A DNA stretch of 64,000 nucleotides, taken from Kryptolebias marmoratus. Lineage: Eukaryota > Chordata > Actinopteri > Cyprinodontiformes > Rivulidae. Positions 49,681-63,109 of this stretch are shown here, in pieces. The DNA lies in contig NC_051439.1 in NCBI RefSeq assembly GCF_001649575.2, positions 16,894,495 to 16,958,494 on the forward strand. Direction: 5' to 3'. The notes under the pieces are model-generated. The model saw nothing but the letters and a program-made list of their open reading frames with translations, was not told the origin of the DNA and made no database searches. Both the position numbers and the translations under genes were made by a program. The stretch's first letter is position 1. Each line of letters opens with the position of its first letter.

Positions 49681-51689
49681 AGTTGAAGGTGCATCAGATA
49701 TGTTTACCTTGTTATTGTCATATATTCTAATCCAGGCTGATCAGATGACTTATTTCACACAGAACACTGCAATTTAAAGCTGAAGACAAGGAAACTGTTA
49801 GACTAGACACGTGTAAAACCTAAAACTATATAGTTTAAAGAGACATACCTGTCAAAAATCCCAATTTTTAGACTTATGATCAACGTTTTTGAAACTGTAG
49901 ACATAAAAGACATAGTCACAGTCAAAAAAAAGAAGCATAAATTACCTCTTATTTTCTTTAAACATTTTGATTTGGCCTTGTTGCCACAACAAAATATGGT
50001 AAGATAAATTGTTAGACTTTGAAAATAAAGAAAAATACATTACAACAAGAATATATACTTTCTGAGCTGTGATATGAGTCTTCAGCGTTGAAACTACAGC
50101 TATTCAGAAATAATAATAAACCCTGTAACCTAATTCTTTCTATACTAAATAACAGAGCCTTTAGCAGTAAAAGAAAAACTTCGTTTTAACAATTAGTTAT
50201 TAAACAAATAAAGAAAAAGCTCTAAAGCTTAATCATATTTGAACAGACCGCCCATCTATTCTGATCGCATTAGCAATTTGAATTTCCCTCTGAGATCATT
50301 ACACTATCTATTTAGACCTTGTTTATTTACATGAATTTGTTAATTAGGATGGTCTGAGCGTCGGTTTGAAAGGTGCAGTCACAGAGAAACAAAGCACATA
50401 TAATTTCCTTTTATTAAAGATGGTCCAGTGTTTCTGCAAAAGGAGTTAAAGAACCCTCTGAAGCTACTTCCCATCACATTTTAAAGAAGACCAGACCCAT
50501 CTGTGTTTAGTTTGACTTGAAATGAAGTCACTTTGATAATCAGTATAGGAGTAAAATACATCTATAATTTTAAAATAAACTCTAATGAGACCTGGAGGGT
50601 TGAACAAAAGTCAGTTGGAAACTGTCAACACAAAGTAATAAAGTGTATTTCACACCTAACAATAAAGGTGCAGATCATTACTAAATTAGGCAACAAAAGT
50701 TTCCTGGAACTCCAAGTAAATTACGTATTTGACCTTCTTACAAGATGTATTTTTAGACCAGCCACCTGGTGCTTACCTCTGCAGGAACAAAAGGGAATAA
50801 ATGTAAACAGGGAGAAGCAGAGGAGGGAGATGTTCGTTGCCCCCCTTCACTGTCAGGATAGCTGGAGTCAGTGCTTACTCAGCACACCAGTCCCAGCTCC
50901 TCTCTGCTCGCTTTACAGCCTGGCTGGTATCGGAAAACACAAGTGGGAGGGTTTATGTAAACTATCCCTTCCATCACGATGTCCTCTGGGGCAAATTCAG
51001 CCCTTTTTATATCAACATTAATGGGAGAAAAACAGTACACTGTGCTGCATAAAGTCTGTTTATTGTGAACTCAATCGTAACGTGCTAATTCAAACAAAAG
51101 CATTTTAAAATTTACCGCAGGATTACGCATCTGAAAATGTGATTTGTGAAGCCGAGTTGAAAATATCCAGTTTACTATCTTCAATTATGTCTCAGACCAT
51201 AAATTTGAGGTTTCCATCTGGTTCCCCAAAAGCCTGGGTACTCAGCCAGGTCCAGAGTGTCATTGACCTCCCCGATGAAAGATTTGACTGGCTGAGACTT
51301 TAAATCAACCTTTATCTGCCTCCAAACAGACGCGTGTGTACGCAGTAGTTGGCTGCCGCTCTCATGGACAATAACAAAATAAATCCCAGCTCTTCAGATC
51401 CTCCAGCATCCAGCCGTTATTTATTTGTAGCAGAGTAAAAGCCATGTCCTGATTCTTTTTTTTTTTCTAACCAGGAAATATGATGAAATATACTGTTTTT
51501 ATTTTAATATGGAGGCCAAGTCTGGATTAGAGTAGGATTGCATGTAGTGTTGTTTTGTTTTTTGCTTTTGTTTTTTTCATTAGGCCTACACACTTGTTTC
51601 CAGTCTGAGGCTTAATGCTTTCATATTTGCACATCATGGTGTTTTTATACTTCATAAAAATGCTAACCAGGCCTATGAGAAGAGAGCAA

Positions 51690-52020
51690 AGCAGCTCTGA
51701 CCTTTAGCTTCGTATTACCCCGGCATTGGCTGCTCATTAGATCACAGAAGCCATTAAAATACCGATAAACGGCTGGCTGATGCCCCAGCGGACGTAGTAA
51801 GGTGTGGTTTCAGCTGCAGGTTGGATGTGAAGAGGTTCCTTGTGTGAGAAAGTCAATTAAAGAGATTGTTGAGTGACATGGGGGATTCATAAGAATTTCA
51901 TCTGCTGAACTTCAAGGCCTGATTTATTGTCCAGGCACGATTTTTTCAGTAATTAGTAATATTGCAGCCTAAAGGTGCCCGCCCTTCACAGATAGCTGCT
52001 GCAGAGTCAGTACCGTGTCT
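51690..52020. promoter_or_regulatory. Candidate conserved non-coding element
   Basis: Non-repetitive sequence with clustered homeodomain-like words (GCTCATTAGATCACAG, CATTAAAATACCGATAAAC, CAATTAAAGAGATTGTTGAG). It does not code. Conservation is untested. Confidence 0.22.
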
Positions 52021-53199
52021 GACCATGTGAGGTCAGTGTGGTACTGCAGTGCTTACCAGCACAACTGGATTCAGTTTAAAATCTGCAGTGCTCACCTCTT
52101 CTGTTTTTTTGCTTTTCTTACCAATGCAACCACAAAACCTCTGTTTAGGACTACTATTAAAACATCATTAAGCTTCACTCTAAAAAGCAAAGGGTACGGT
52201 TTAACAGGAAAACATAATCATGGTGTCCCCCTTGTTTGAACGTATTCATCAGATTCTTTCGTTTTTGGATCAATAAAGGAGCGGCGTGATAAATGGATAG
52301 AGGTTCTCTGAGTGTTAGATCTGGCTCCTTTTTGCAGTTTCTCAGTTGCTGCATTTTTGATTGATTAAAACTATTGATTCGGCCTCCCAAAGCAGCCGGA
52401 CTAAAATCAGCCTGTATCTACCACGACCAGATACTCAAGACAATGGGAGCCTTTTGGCCAAATGCAGAGAGCCTGAGTGTTGGTGGCTGTATGGCCACTA
52501 GCGCAAATTAATGAGTGGAAGAGATGGAGTCAGAACGAAACACAAAATCCAAGCCATCCGTCTTTTTTTTTCCAACCTGGTTATGCAGGAGAGGAATCCC
52601 GTATCTCTGCTCACACCCGGCCTACACAGTAATTACTCAACGCCGTGGGAGTGCGCCCAACTTTTATGCTGCTTTCGAGAAGCCACTGCCCGCCTGGTTC
52701 TTTGTTATCAGCACAGGCAGACTCTCCTGTAGCCCGGGTGGTGTCCAAAGTGCCCCCTCAGACAGGAACTTAGCCTCGTTGACAAGTTCATACTCACCAC
52801 AGATTCATTTAGAGGGGAGGCAGGTTAGTAGTGTGGGTTGTTCCCAAAAAAATTATAATTTAATCAGAAGTCTTTGGGTTTACATATACCATCTTTTTCA
52901 TTTTCTGCACAACTTTTAACGCAAACCCCCAAAATGGTTCAGTCTTCACTTCTTGAAACAAGAGAAGGAAAGGCGCTTTGGAATTTCAAAAACAAAATGC
53001 CGTGACATTTCTTGACTTCTGTGACAGCCTAATGTGACATCTTGTTATATTAAACACATTGCTTGATAGGTTTTTATTTATCTGGTTTGATATGTTCAGA
53101 CAGGAGAGTTGCTCATTGTTCGAGTTTTATGACACTTTTTATGGTAGAGCAACAGATATGCATGTTCTCTAGAAAGTGTATTTTAAATTTTTAAAAAAA

Positions 53200-53200
53200 T

Positions 53201-53233
<33 letters not shown>

Positions 53234-53234
53234 T
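53200..53234. repeat. (TA)n microsatellite
   Basis: A TA run with a single TG interruption. Confidence 0.95.
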
Positions 53235-54033
53235 CTCAGTCTCACCACCCTCAGCTGAACTTTAGCTTGTTTTTCAAAGAGGCATGTGTGTGTTATAGGT
53301 GTGAGTTAAAATACCTCTTCTTATACACAGAAGTAACCGTGTGTGTGCAACCAGAGTTAAACTCGTCACTGCAAACATGGCTTTTAAAACCAAAATCATT
53401 ACCCACGTTTAGGACTGAGTTGGACAACGGGCTACTCTGTAGTTCGTAGCTTATCCCGCTCCCTTTATATCAGTAAACACGCATCATCTGTTTGACTTTT
53501 AGCAGAAAGTGTCTGAATCAATACATGTTTGTGACTCTTCTTCTTGTCTGTCTCCTCCTTTGGTGGGGAGGGTGGTGTGAAAGCTGTCGGGACATGAGAG
53601 GCTACAGGTTTCCACTGACGTTAACATGAGGATCATGGGAAAACAAAAAGAAGCTGTCAAAGAAAACAACCGGCAGCAACAAAACACCTTTTCTGCTTTC
53701 CGTCCAGCCGTGATTCGCGGCGGGCGGAGAATCCAGAGTTTTTTTTGTGTTGTAATCTGGGTGACAGGGGAGCTTATTAATTCTGCCAGGACAAATGAGA
53801 GCTATACGTGTTTGTTTGGGAGGGAGGTGCACCGAGATGCTGAGCTAGCAGAGCGAGCTGCTTGACAGCGCAGCACTTTTTGCCTGGAAATAGGCGGGGG
53901 GGATTTGGAGACGTGAAATGTATCAAGAGAGACAGTCAGGTGCAGGCTGCAGCGGCAACCTGCAGTCCGTCAAACCTGCAGCCATACGTGCTCTGTTAAG
54001 CCTCTGCTTGTTCTTCCTCTGCAGATACGGAGC

Positions 54034-54054
54034 GTGTGTGTGTGTGTGTGTGTG
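54034..54054. repeat. (GT)n microsatellite
   Basis: About ten GT units, followed by a short CACACA stretch. Confidence 0.92.
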
Positions 54055-54308
54055 AAGGCTCAGCGCACACACATTCACACAGCACTCACGCTCCACAGGC
54101 GTTTTATTTCGGCTTTATTCCCCTGCAGCCTGTGTCACCTGCTTTCACATGTCTGTCATTATAAAAGCTGGTTATTAAAGGCTGATTCAGCTCCTTCCTG
54201 CAGATGTGACACCTGTCTCATCACCCACCAGAATGAGCCTCATTGTTTCCATAGAGGTGCACTGTGTGTGTGTGGACCTGCCCACACATGAACAAATAAA
54301 GCCAGTGT

Positions 54309-54330
54309 CCCCCCCTCCCCCCCCCCTCCT
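54309..54330. repeat. C-rich tract
   Basis: Nearly uninterrupted C with two single T bases. Confidence 0.85.
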
Positions 54331-55298
54331 GATAGTTAGCAGAAGCTAGCTGATAATTAGCCTTGAAGGCCTCCTGGTTGTCTGCCTGTTTGTTTACGAC
54401 GGTAAGAAACAGATTCCCGCCTGAGAGTCGGAGGCGTCACTGAAGAGTGTGCTCAAGAGACGGAGCAGACGGTGTCACATTAGGAAGATAGGAAATTCCT
54501 GACTCACCAGAATCATCCAGGAGCAGGGGGGGAGGGAGAGGAGGGTTGGGCACGTTCATAAATATTGTGGTAGTCCAAGCAAACCTGGTGGGTTTTTTGT
54601 TTTTTTGCGCTTTTCTTTTTAGCAACCTAAAGATTAATGGGTTGTCAAACATGCCACAACTGCTTCCTCTGTTTTTAAGTTTTCAGGGAAACTAGTTTTC
54701 CTGTGAAAAAGAATCTAAAACATTTATGTATTGTTGGACAAATGTATATATAAGCACCACCAAGAGTCAAGTGTAAGGGAATTGTCAAAAATCGTCTTTC
54801 TTCTTCTTTACAAATTTCTCATACTCTTCACCCACCCCTTTTATTCTTGAACACTAAAGGTTATTGTGCTTTTTTGACCTTTTATCCAATTACAACAGAC
54901 TTTCCTACTGACCTTTCCTGACTACAGATTAGACTTCTCAGGCAGTAGTTATTAATCAAAGTGTGTTTCTGAAACACATTTTAGAAACAACCTTCATTCA
55001 CCAAAGTGCTGTGCAACGTTTAAAATATAAAAGAAAAGTAGGTGAGCTAAAATACCACATAAAACAAAAGAATTTAAGACCAATTAAATAAACTTTCACA
55101 GTAAAATCAAGAAATGTTGAGCCGTATCACAGTGCAACATTAGACTTCTTTAAGCTTCAAATAACTAATTAAAACTAAACATATGAAAAAATGCACTTTT
55201 AAATAAACAGCAAGGTAAGGATTGGGTGAGTCAATGAAAATCAACACATGAAAAAAGTTCTCTCAATTCTAGGTTTTGTTTTGTTGAGAAAATGTCCC

Positions 55299-55385
55299 AT
55301 TTGTTTACATGGAGGGGCGGGACTTAAAGCTTGTGCTGCAGCCGGCCACTAGGGGGCGCTCGTCCTTTGTGGCTTCAGCTTCTGG
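55299..55385. mobile_element. Fish interspersed repeat fragment
   Basis: TTGTTTACATGGAGGGGCGG, then CTGCAGCCGGCCACTAGGGG GCGC and TTTGTGGCTTCAGCTTCTGG resemble a short repeat widespread in teleosts (from memory). It is short and without coding capacity. Confidence 0.4.
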
Positions 55386-56036
55386 CTTCCGATCCTGTCT
55401 CTTGTCATAATACATCCCAGTGGTCCTGTACAGGTGTAATGCGGTCCTGCTTTTTCTTTCCTGCCAGTAATCTCTACATCAGACGTTTATTTTAGCAGAA
55501 TAAACTTCAAAACAAATTAATATTTTTTCAGTCCAATTTTCAAGAGTGAAATTTAACAAATTCTAGGTGAATATTTCTACTTAATATAACTTTCTCAATA
55601 GTTTTCATAATGTTATCAATTAGAACAGTTTTTTTTTAATGAGCTAATATCAAGGTATTTTAAAAAGTAAGCAATGTTTTTTTTACAAATTTATGTTCTT
55701 TTCTCTCCAAAATACTGTATACTCTATTTATTGTGTGACTTCTTAGGGATGGTTTCTTGATGTGAATAAGTTCTGTTTTAGCCTCCTGAGACCCTGCATC
55801 CACATACGAGGCACCAAAGAGAAAGCTTGGGTCTCTAGAGGTTAAAGGGAAAACCTTAGGTCCTCGTACTGATGTAATGAAAGCCCTTCTTTGTTTTCAA
55901 AAGTCATAATTACTCAAAAGCATTTTAAAACAAACCAAATAGTTCAGGCTAAACAAACCACAGCAGTTTAAAACCCACAAAAAATGACTGCAATGTTAAA
56001 TTTAGAATCAGAGTAAAAGCAGGCTTCGTGTTGTCT

Positions 56037-56320
56037 CCACCAGCAGACGTGTGAAGCTCCGCTCCACGCCTGACGGGTCTCGGTTTCCCGACTCTTCGGA
56101 CTCTGCACCGCGGCGTGTTTTGGTTGTGTGCAGGGAGTTCGTAGCGGCTCCACGTTAGACTGCAAGCTGAGATGCTGGCGAGGCCTCGCTGACTGAGCAG
56201 CTGCCGCCGCACATCAGCAGGCTAATGTAATTTGATATAAACAGTTTGTAACCGTTTTAAACTCGTGTTTCATTTTAGGTTGCGTGCGTGCTGACATGTA
56301 CCGCCGCAGCTAGAACCGTT
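56037..56320. promoter_or_regulatory. CpG-rich patch, possible promoter
   Basis: CpG dinucleotides are dense here (CTCCGCTCCACGCCTGACGG, CACCGCGGCGTG, CTGCCGCCGCACATC) against a CpG-poor surrounding. This could mark an unannotated start site or enhancer. No exon can be assigned on either strand. Confidence 0.3.
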
Positions 56321-56659
56321 TAACTCTTCCAAATGGGTTTTTTACACAACATCTCGTCTCGCTGTGAACTCGGATAAATTAAGTTTTAACAGAGAATACT
56401 GGGTTTATTCTTGGGAAAGCCAAATAACTCTTTGAAAGATCTACAGCAAACAGTGTTTGCAGCTGCAGAATAATAGTAGAAAAACAAACTTCCTGTTGAA
56501 CTTTAAGATCATTTCCTGACCTCTGCTGTCCAAAAACTCTTCTGATGAACTACATAAATCCATCTGTTTGCCCCTCTATGGTAAATCTAAATAAAAAAAC
56601 GTATTTTCAACATACTTGTTGAATTCGCTGTCCTGAAAGTCATGTAATCATGTAATTGC

Positions 56660-56910
56660 CTCTGTCTGTATGTGTGTGTGTGTTAGCAAAATAATCTCAT
56701 GAGCCACTGGATGGATTTTAATGAAACTCTCACTGGATTTACAACTGATTAACTTTTGAATTCATCCCGATTCAAAGTGGCTGCCAAATGATTGTAGCAA
56801 ACAAAGAAAGGCCTAACTCTGTCGTTTTTACAGATATTGACTAACAGATTGCGTGACATAAAACTTTAGCACTCAAGGAGGCAAGCCATCATTAGTCCTT
56901 CGAAGAATGC
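56660..56910 (+). mobile_element. Interspersed repeat, copy 2 of the family at 22970
   Basis: It shares the ordered blocks TGTTAGCAAAAT, CCACTGGATG, ACAACTGATTAACTTTT, GTGGCTGCCA and ACAGATATTGA with the copy at 22970-23305. It runs into GATTGCGTGACATAAAACTT, known to me from the same teleost repeat. Confidence 0.65.
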
Positions 56911-57067
56911 TATTTTTTTATTTCGATAGTTTAGGGTTCGGTATAAAGCAGGCTGATGGGAAAACCTGTTTTTCTCAGATGGTAACAGAAAAACTGAGCC
57001 AGCTTTCTGCTCAGGAGGAGCTCACCCCACAGTGTGTCTTTCCAACCATCCTCCTGTGACTTCTGCT

Positions 57068-57087
57068 AAGTGTGTGTGTGTGTGTGT
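57068..57087. repeat. (TG)n microsatellite
   Basis: A short TG run. Confidence 0.9.
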
Positions 57088-57192
57088 AAGATTTTGTCAA
57101 TTTCACCCACAAAGATTTCCGTACTACCTCCCTGATGGAGATTAAATATTCATGACCATGTTTATTAATGACCAGCAGGCATTTCTGCTCTG

Positions 57193-57219
57193 ACACACAC
57201 ACACACACACACACACACA
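57193..57219. repeat. (AC)n microsatellite
   Basis: About 13 AC units. Confidence 0.95.
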
Positions 57220-57333
57220 AGTACATCGTCTTTTATAATATTCTAATTCTTCTTCACAAACACACATATATAAACAGAAAATAAAAACCAAACCCCAAAA
57301 TGCACATTGTCCTTATTTGATATTACACATCTG

Positions 57334-57358
57334 ATGTGTGTGTGTGTGAGTGTGTGTA
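57334..57358. repeat. (TG)n microsatellite
   Basis: A TG run with one A interruption. Confidence 0.9.
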
Positions 57359-58795
57359 TCTATGGATCCACTTTCATGTTAGATGAAAAACGAACAGATT
57401 TCCTGTCTCTCGGTCTCTCTGGACCGCCGGCCTGGTCCCTCTCAGGGGTGGAGGGATGGACTGAAGACCCTGCTGAGAACATCTGTGACGGCCGGTCCCA
57501 GCAGAGGCCGCGCTGACAGTCCTTATCCGCAGCAGATGTCACACCGCCGGCGTGTGTGAAAGAGGGAGAGCGTGTTTTAAGGGGTTTAAAAGTCCATGAC
57601 CCAGAGAAGATGGAGAGGAAATGTTCTCCACACTCTCACACTTCCTGTCTCAGCTGCAGCAAGTCAGGTTTTTTTCAACTCTTAGAAATGTAATGGCATG
57701 TGAGTGATAGGGAAACATAGTACCAACATGCTATAAAAATTATTAATATAAAATAAAATCAGCGACATCACCAGGAGACCATTCATTTTTATGAAAGTAA
57801 CGTTATTTATGTCCCTCCCTTGTACGCAGTGACTATCAGTCCTCCTCCAATGTGATAGAAAAACTCTGCACGCTTTGTCGCACGGACTCCGCAAATGAAA
57901 TGACAAATGAGCAAAGAGTGGAGAAGCGCTGATGCTGCACTCCTCACATCCCACCATCTGAGCCTACAGCTCCTCTCTCCTTAGTCCCACTTTCCACCTT
58001 CTCCCTCGTTTTGCAGTCATTGTTCTTCCTCCCTTTACCCTTTGTTTCCCCTCTTTTCACCCTTTTTGTCTTATTTTATCTCCATCCTCTCCATTTTCCG
58101 TGCTCTGTTCTCTGTCCTACGCATATTTTATTTTATTTTTTTACTAAATCATGTCATATTCTGCTCTTACTCCCTGGTTACAGCATCCCAGGAAAGGTCA
58201 TAAAACTAGCTTAAAATACAGTTTAAGATCTTTTCATCTCATTAAGGAGGCCGGAGAGCTGTAAATTAGTCTTGTAACAAAGGCAATTAAGTTTAAGAGA
58301 CACCCTTTTAAGAGAATTACCAATTAGCTGGTCACTTTTATTAGTTTTTTCTAAGTGGTGCTTAAAGGCACCACTTGTTTTTTTTACAAAAACAAAGGGT
58401 TTGTTCTGTATGAATATAACATAAACCTTTAGTGGTACTTTTATATATGAAAATAAAGAAAAATTAATTAAAGAAAATATTGTTGAAGAGACTTTTATAT
58501 ATTGTAATATTAACTATTAAACTTGACTGTTTACTGTATATATGAAGTCAAATTAACTCACATATGATATTTGTAAAAAAGCTAAATAAATGGCCACTAA
58601 TGTGAAGATGAGCTTAAGGAAAAAGAAATCTATCTTCATCAGTTTGCTAAAAGAGAAAAAAAAAAACAAGTTTGAGGAAAATTTTTAAAAAAAAAGAAAA
58701 CAGACAGATCATAAACAGAAGTCACTAAAACTAAAAGTTCTGCTTTGTCTTCCAAGTGGACGAAAGAAAACGCTGCTGTTCAGGATAATATAATC

Positions 58796-58860
58796 CTAAC
58801 TGTGAAACATGGCAGTGGTGGTGTCATGGTGTGGAGCTGCTTCTGTGTCAACACCATGAT
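58796..58860 (+). pseudogene. Tc1-like transposase fragment
   Basis: From 58802 the + strand reads VKHGSGGVMVWSCF, matching the VKHGGGSVMVWGCF motif of Tc1/mariner transposases. The open frame soon loses similarity and no flanking transposase or inverted repeats are clear, so this is an old, decayed insertion. Confidence 0.6.
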
Positions 58861-60779
58861 TGATGTTAACTTTTAAAGTTATCCGAATATTTCAGCTGAG
58901 GAAGGAGACAATGAGCCAGAGCCCTTGTGTTTCTGTCAAAGCATAAAAAAATCAAATCAGTCCAGAAGAAATGTGTGGAGAGAAATGATTCGTTTCTGTC
59001 AGGAAATGAATCAACATCCCAGTGCTGAAGTTCTAAATGAATGAATGAGACAGAATTCATCCAAACGGATGAGCAGAAGTTTTTTAAGTCACGTTCTCTT
59101 GGATTTTAATTTTAGATTTGGCTCATAATGTATATCTGATCTAACAACAAGTCCAGACTTTTAAGCCTCATTCTAATTCACTTCACCTTCACTGAAAGCA
59201 AAAAAAGCTGCAAGGATGATTTTGTTTTTGTTGCTGTTGTTGTTTTTGTTTTTCGCATCTAACCACCAGCTTCTATGCTAAAAAATGTGCATGTAATGTA
59301 TTTAAAATAATTTCTGATTTCAGTAAATGACACAGAGTGGGCGATTAAAAGCTAACAATCAGTGAATTACTCACTACTTGCCCAAAAAATGATTTCTCTG
59401 CCTCCAACTTTGACAAATCTCTTTATTTTAAATATTTACTTATTAGGTTTAAAGTAATAATGCAAAAAAATGAGGCATTTTCTTTAAAGCTTTAGCAAAG
59501 GGGCCTTTAAGAACCAAATGAATCTTTCAGGGGTTTCTGCGTTCCTGAGCCATGCAGCAGTTTCTCATTTTCCCCAGACGGTAACTTAGGGATAATGCTC
59601 TGATACGCCTATTCAAAACAGGACTGAATATTGTTATATTTTCAGCTAGGCATTTTTTAAGAAATAGTTTGAGGATTAAGAGCTTTACCCAAATGGTTCC
59701 CATGACCACCAAATCGTCAGGTTTTCAACAACATGAAAACCTGTCTGGGATGTCCCGAGCATCCCTCCTCCTCGCAAAGCTCCAGTATCCTGTTAGACAC
59801 AGCTCCGGGCTGTTAGCAGCAGAACTGAAAAGACACGAAGCTGTTCAAAGAGTGACACGAACCCTCCGTCATGGATTCTCACCATTGTTGCTTGTTGTCT
59901 TTAAATAAAACTCACTGAGTGTGGAGTGTAGGATTTTTTTCTTAATTAAAATGAGCATTTAGGCAAAAAGATGCAGTTGCCCAAAACACAACAGATACAT
60001 GATTTCACATCCTGGATGGAAAGAGATGAACATTTTTGCACATATCCATTAGCCGCAATTAGCTGAAAGGTCTAATGGGTAAATCCAGAGAAAGGCAACA
60101 CGATGTTGTTCAAATCAAACTCACCAGGTGATGCCTGCTGTTACATCACAGACACTAAGTGCTTTTCTATTTGCATTTGAGTTCAATTGTACAATTCAAT
60201 TAACCTAAATGCTTGTATAAACTTCTCTCTTTAAAATACTTAATATAATATAAAAGTATAAAATAATACACATACTGTAGCACTCACTGTGTGAAGTGCT
60301 AAATGATAAACTAAAATCAGCTTCCATCTCCCGCTTTATAAACTAACTACACTGAAAAAGTGGAGAACTCAAAGCTTCCTTCTTATACATGAAAGGAGAC
60401 ATAAATAAATGTCCATAATCCTAAAGCTTAGACACAAACTTGGATATATAAGCTTACAAGAACAAAAACTAATCTAAAACTAATCCTGCAAACAAACACG
60501 AAGGTATATGCTTTCCAATAAGAGCTTTGAGTCACTAATTTCCTGTTTTATTTAAAACCTGAGCTGCAGAACGAGTGTGTGCTCAGACTTGATTTGGTTC
60601 TGTCTCTCAGCATCGGTTCTGGTAGGTGTTGATGTTGTGGCAGAGACCCAGAGCAGTGTGCGTGTTTCCAATTAGAAGACTGAAATGAGCAGATTTTAAC
60701 AAGGCCATTTTAACAGCCGTGTTCTCTGCTCCCTCGCACATGGGTGTGAAAGTGTTGCTCAGTGGGGAGTCGGGCAAAA

Positions 60780-60915
60780 AATGGATGTGGGAACATTACC
60801 TTAGCCCGCTTGGCCGTGGAGCAATCACAGCCCTAATGGGGCAATGAGAATTTCCTTCTAACTCTTTGTCTCGGAGGCCTATAATATCTGAGCTGTAACT
60901 TCATTAAGAAGGGGG
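60780..60915. promoter_or_regulatory. Candidate conserved non-coding element
   Basis: Complex, non-repetitive sequence (GAGCAATCACAGCCCTAATG, CTCGGAGGCCTATAATATCT) stands out from the AT-rich flanks. It does not code. Confidence 0.22.
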
Positions 60916-62079
60916 AAAAGAGTCATTTTGTGGTTGAAAATTGTTGCAATAAAGATTCATTCTCAAACTCTGTGCTCCATGTTGTTTGTGTCTGACTTGC
61001 CTGCCGAGTTTTTCAGTTTGTCTCCTCTCCTCTACTGAATTCCAATGAGCTGAATTTAGCCTCAGCGTATCCTGATGCGAATCACGTTAGACTTCAAAGT
61101 GAATGATTACATTTGGATTGTTGAAATCAGCTTTTATTGGTTATTTTTACTGAATGGAGCTTTTGATGTCGTACATGTTCAGTGGCTTGTTATGTTTAGA
61201 TCTCACTTGACTCGGTTTAACCTAATGATGGTCAGATGTCTCTCTGTTTATGCTGTTTTCTCTTTCAGTGTGGTTGTAATCATTCAACCAGGACTTAAGG
61301 AATTTAAAGATGCTTATCCAGCTTCCTTACTCTGTAAAAACCAGGCTGTTCGGTACTAATGTTTTAGGGGGGCCCATGTATAAGCATTGAAGCACCCTTA
61401 TTACTTCTCTGTTATCGTCCCTTTTGTCCTGTACCTCTTTGGACAACTTTGAAATAAAACATGCAAATTACACATCCCAGCGGTACGTCGTACAGTGAAG
61501 ACTAAATTTGCAAAAAAGCTTAGAGAAAACAAATAATGGGAATCGATGGGGTTCTGGTGAAACAGATGAGAAAAACCAGCCCTCTGTGAAGCTCTACAGC
61601 TCAGCCATACCTCACAGTCGAAACACCATTCAGCTGACGATGTCACACTCCAACTTTTAATTTCTTTTCACAAAACACTTCAAGCTGGGCCTTAGACGCC
61701 TCCGAATGATTTCTGACTCGGCTGAGGTCGGCGGCGCTGCTCTGCCTCTGTGCCACCAAGCGAAGCAGTAACAGGTCGGGATGAATTATTTTGTCATGTT
61801 TTTAAACGATAAGAGGGAGACGTCTGTCACACGTTCAGCTGAGTTCTGCTCCACGCCTCCTTTGGTTCTGCAAAGCTCACTTCGTTTCTGAAAGCTCACA
61901 TCTATGTGAGATGAGCCGGCTCGATGAAGAATTTGTGATCAATCAGTGGCAGCTTAAAGACGGACTTTGTGGCCATTTTGTTGAATTTTTTTTTATGCTT
62001 ATGCAAATCATACATCCAAACATCGGCCTTTTTGTCTTCTTTGACCCAGTATGTCTCTCACTGCTGTACGACCCATATT

Positions 62080-62240
62080 GTTTTCATTAATCTCCCCGGG
62101 TTACGGAGAGCCAGGCTTCCAGAATATTCACTTTAAATTGATTTTCAACCATTAATCTTCTGCCGCTCACAGTTCGAGATTTCCTTTTAATCTGACTTAT
62201 CGTTTTCACGCAGCGAATGTGTCTTTGAGGCTTGCTTTTC
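62080..62240. promoter_or_regulatory. Candidate conserved non-coding element
   Basis: Complex sequence with spaced ATTA/TTAAT cores (TCATTAATCTCCCCGG, CAACCATTAATCTTCTGCCG). It does not code and has no repeat signature. Confidence 0.22.
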
Positions 62241-63109
62241 AGTCTGTGTTTCTGCCTGTCTCTCATCTTAGCAATCAGAGAGTGAAAGACACAGGTGTGT
62301 GGTTACCATGGTGACCAAAGGGAGCCACTGACAGCAGCTTTTTTTAAATGTAGGTTCTCTTGGCGCATTTTAAGCTCACATATCAAAATTGAGGCATTTT
62401 TTTCTGAACTTAGATTCTTACAAATTTCTTACAAAGAAGCTGCTTTGGCACCCTTTATCATTTCTAAAGACATTTTCTAATTTAATATTATTATACTTCA
62501 AGTTAATCTTTCTTTCATTTTCTCTGCTTTATGATAAATATATATATTTTTTTAAAGTACAAACTGAGTTTCATGTTCTCTTGTGTGCAATTTTGGACAA
62601 ATAATTGATCTTTTGAATTTCCTCTCTTCGTGTTTGGACATGATTTGGTGCATCAGACTTATAGTGCCCTGATGGCAACACAAACATGGTATGACAGTTC
62701 TTAAAGAGTCATTTCCTGTTCAAACTGAAGTAGGTGGATGTTGTTTCCTGGGTGTAATCTCTAACAAAGAAGACATAAAAAGCTGAGGTTTCCCCATAAA
62801 GCTCTGCAGCACGAAGGGATTTGGTAGAATGATAAAACAGATTTCACAGCAGATGCTCATGTGTGTCTGCAAAGCTTATCTGAGCGAGATAAACGCTGAG
62901 TTTTACCGAAAAAAAATGGTCTTCGTTGGAAACTGACAGGACACATCATCACCCTGCTGTCATTTCTCCAACATCAAATGTTGATTTTACAGGGAATTAA
63001 ACAAAGTCTGCAATCCTGCTGTAAAGAAATACCAAAAAGAGACACAGGAAGAATTTTCTGTGAAGGGATTTACGACCCCTGGCTGATTCCAAAGATTCTA
63101 AATTGCAAA

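Noticed and set aside
50533..51021. 162-codon + strand ORF
   Set aside because: No recognisable domain, splice partner, Kozak context or repeat protein. The AT-rich sequence and odd composition suggest chance.
52515..52919. 134-codon + strand ORF
   Set aside because: No motif recognised. Overlapping frames are equally open, as expected from random open sequence.
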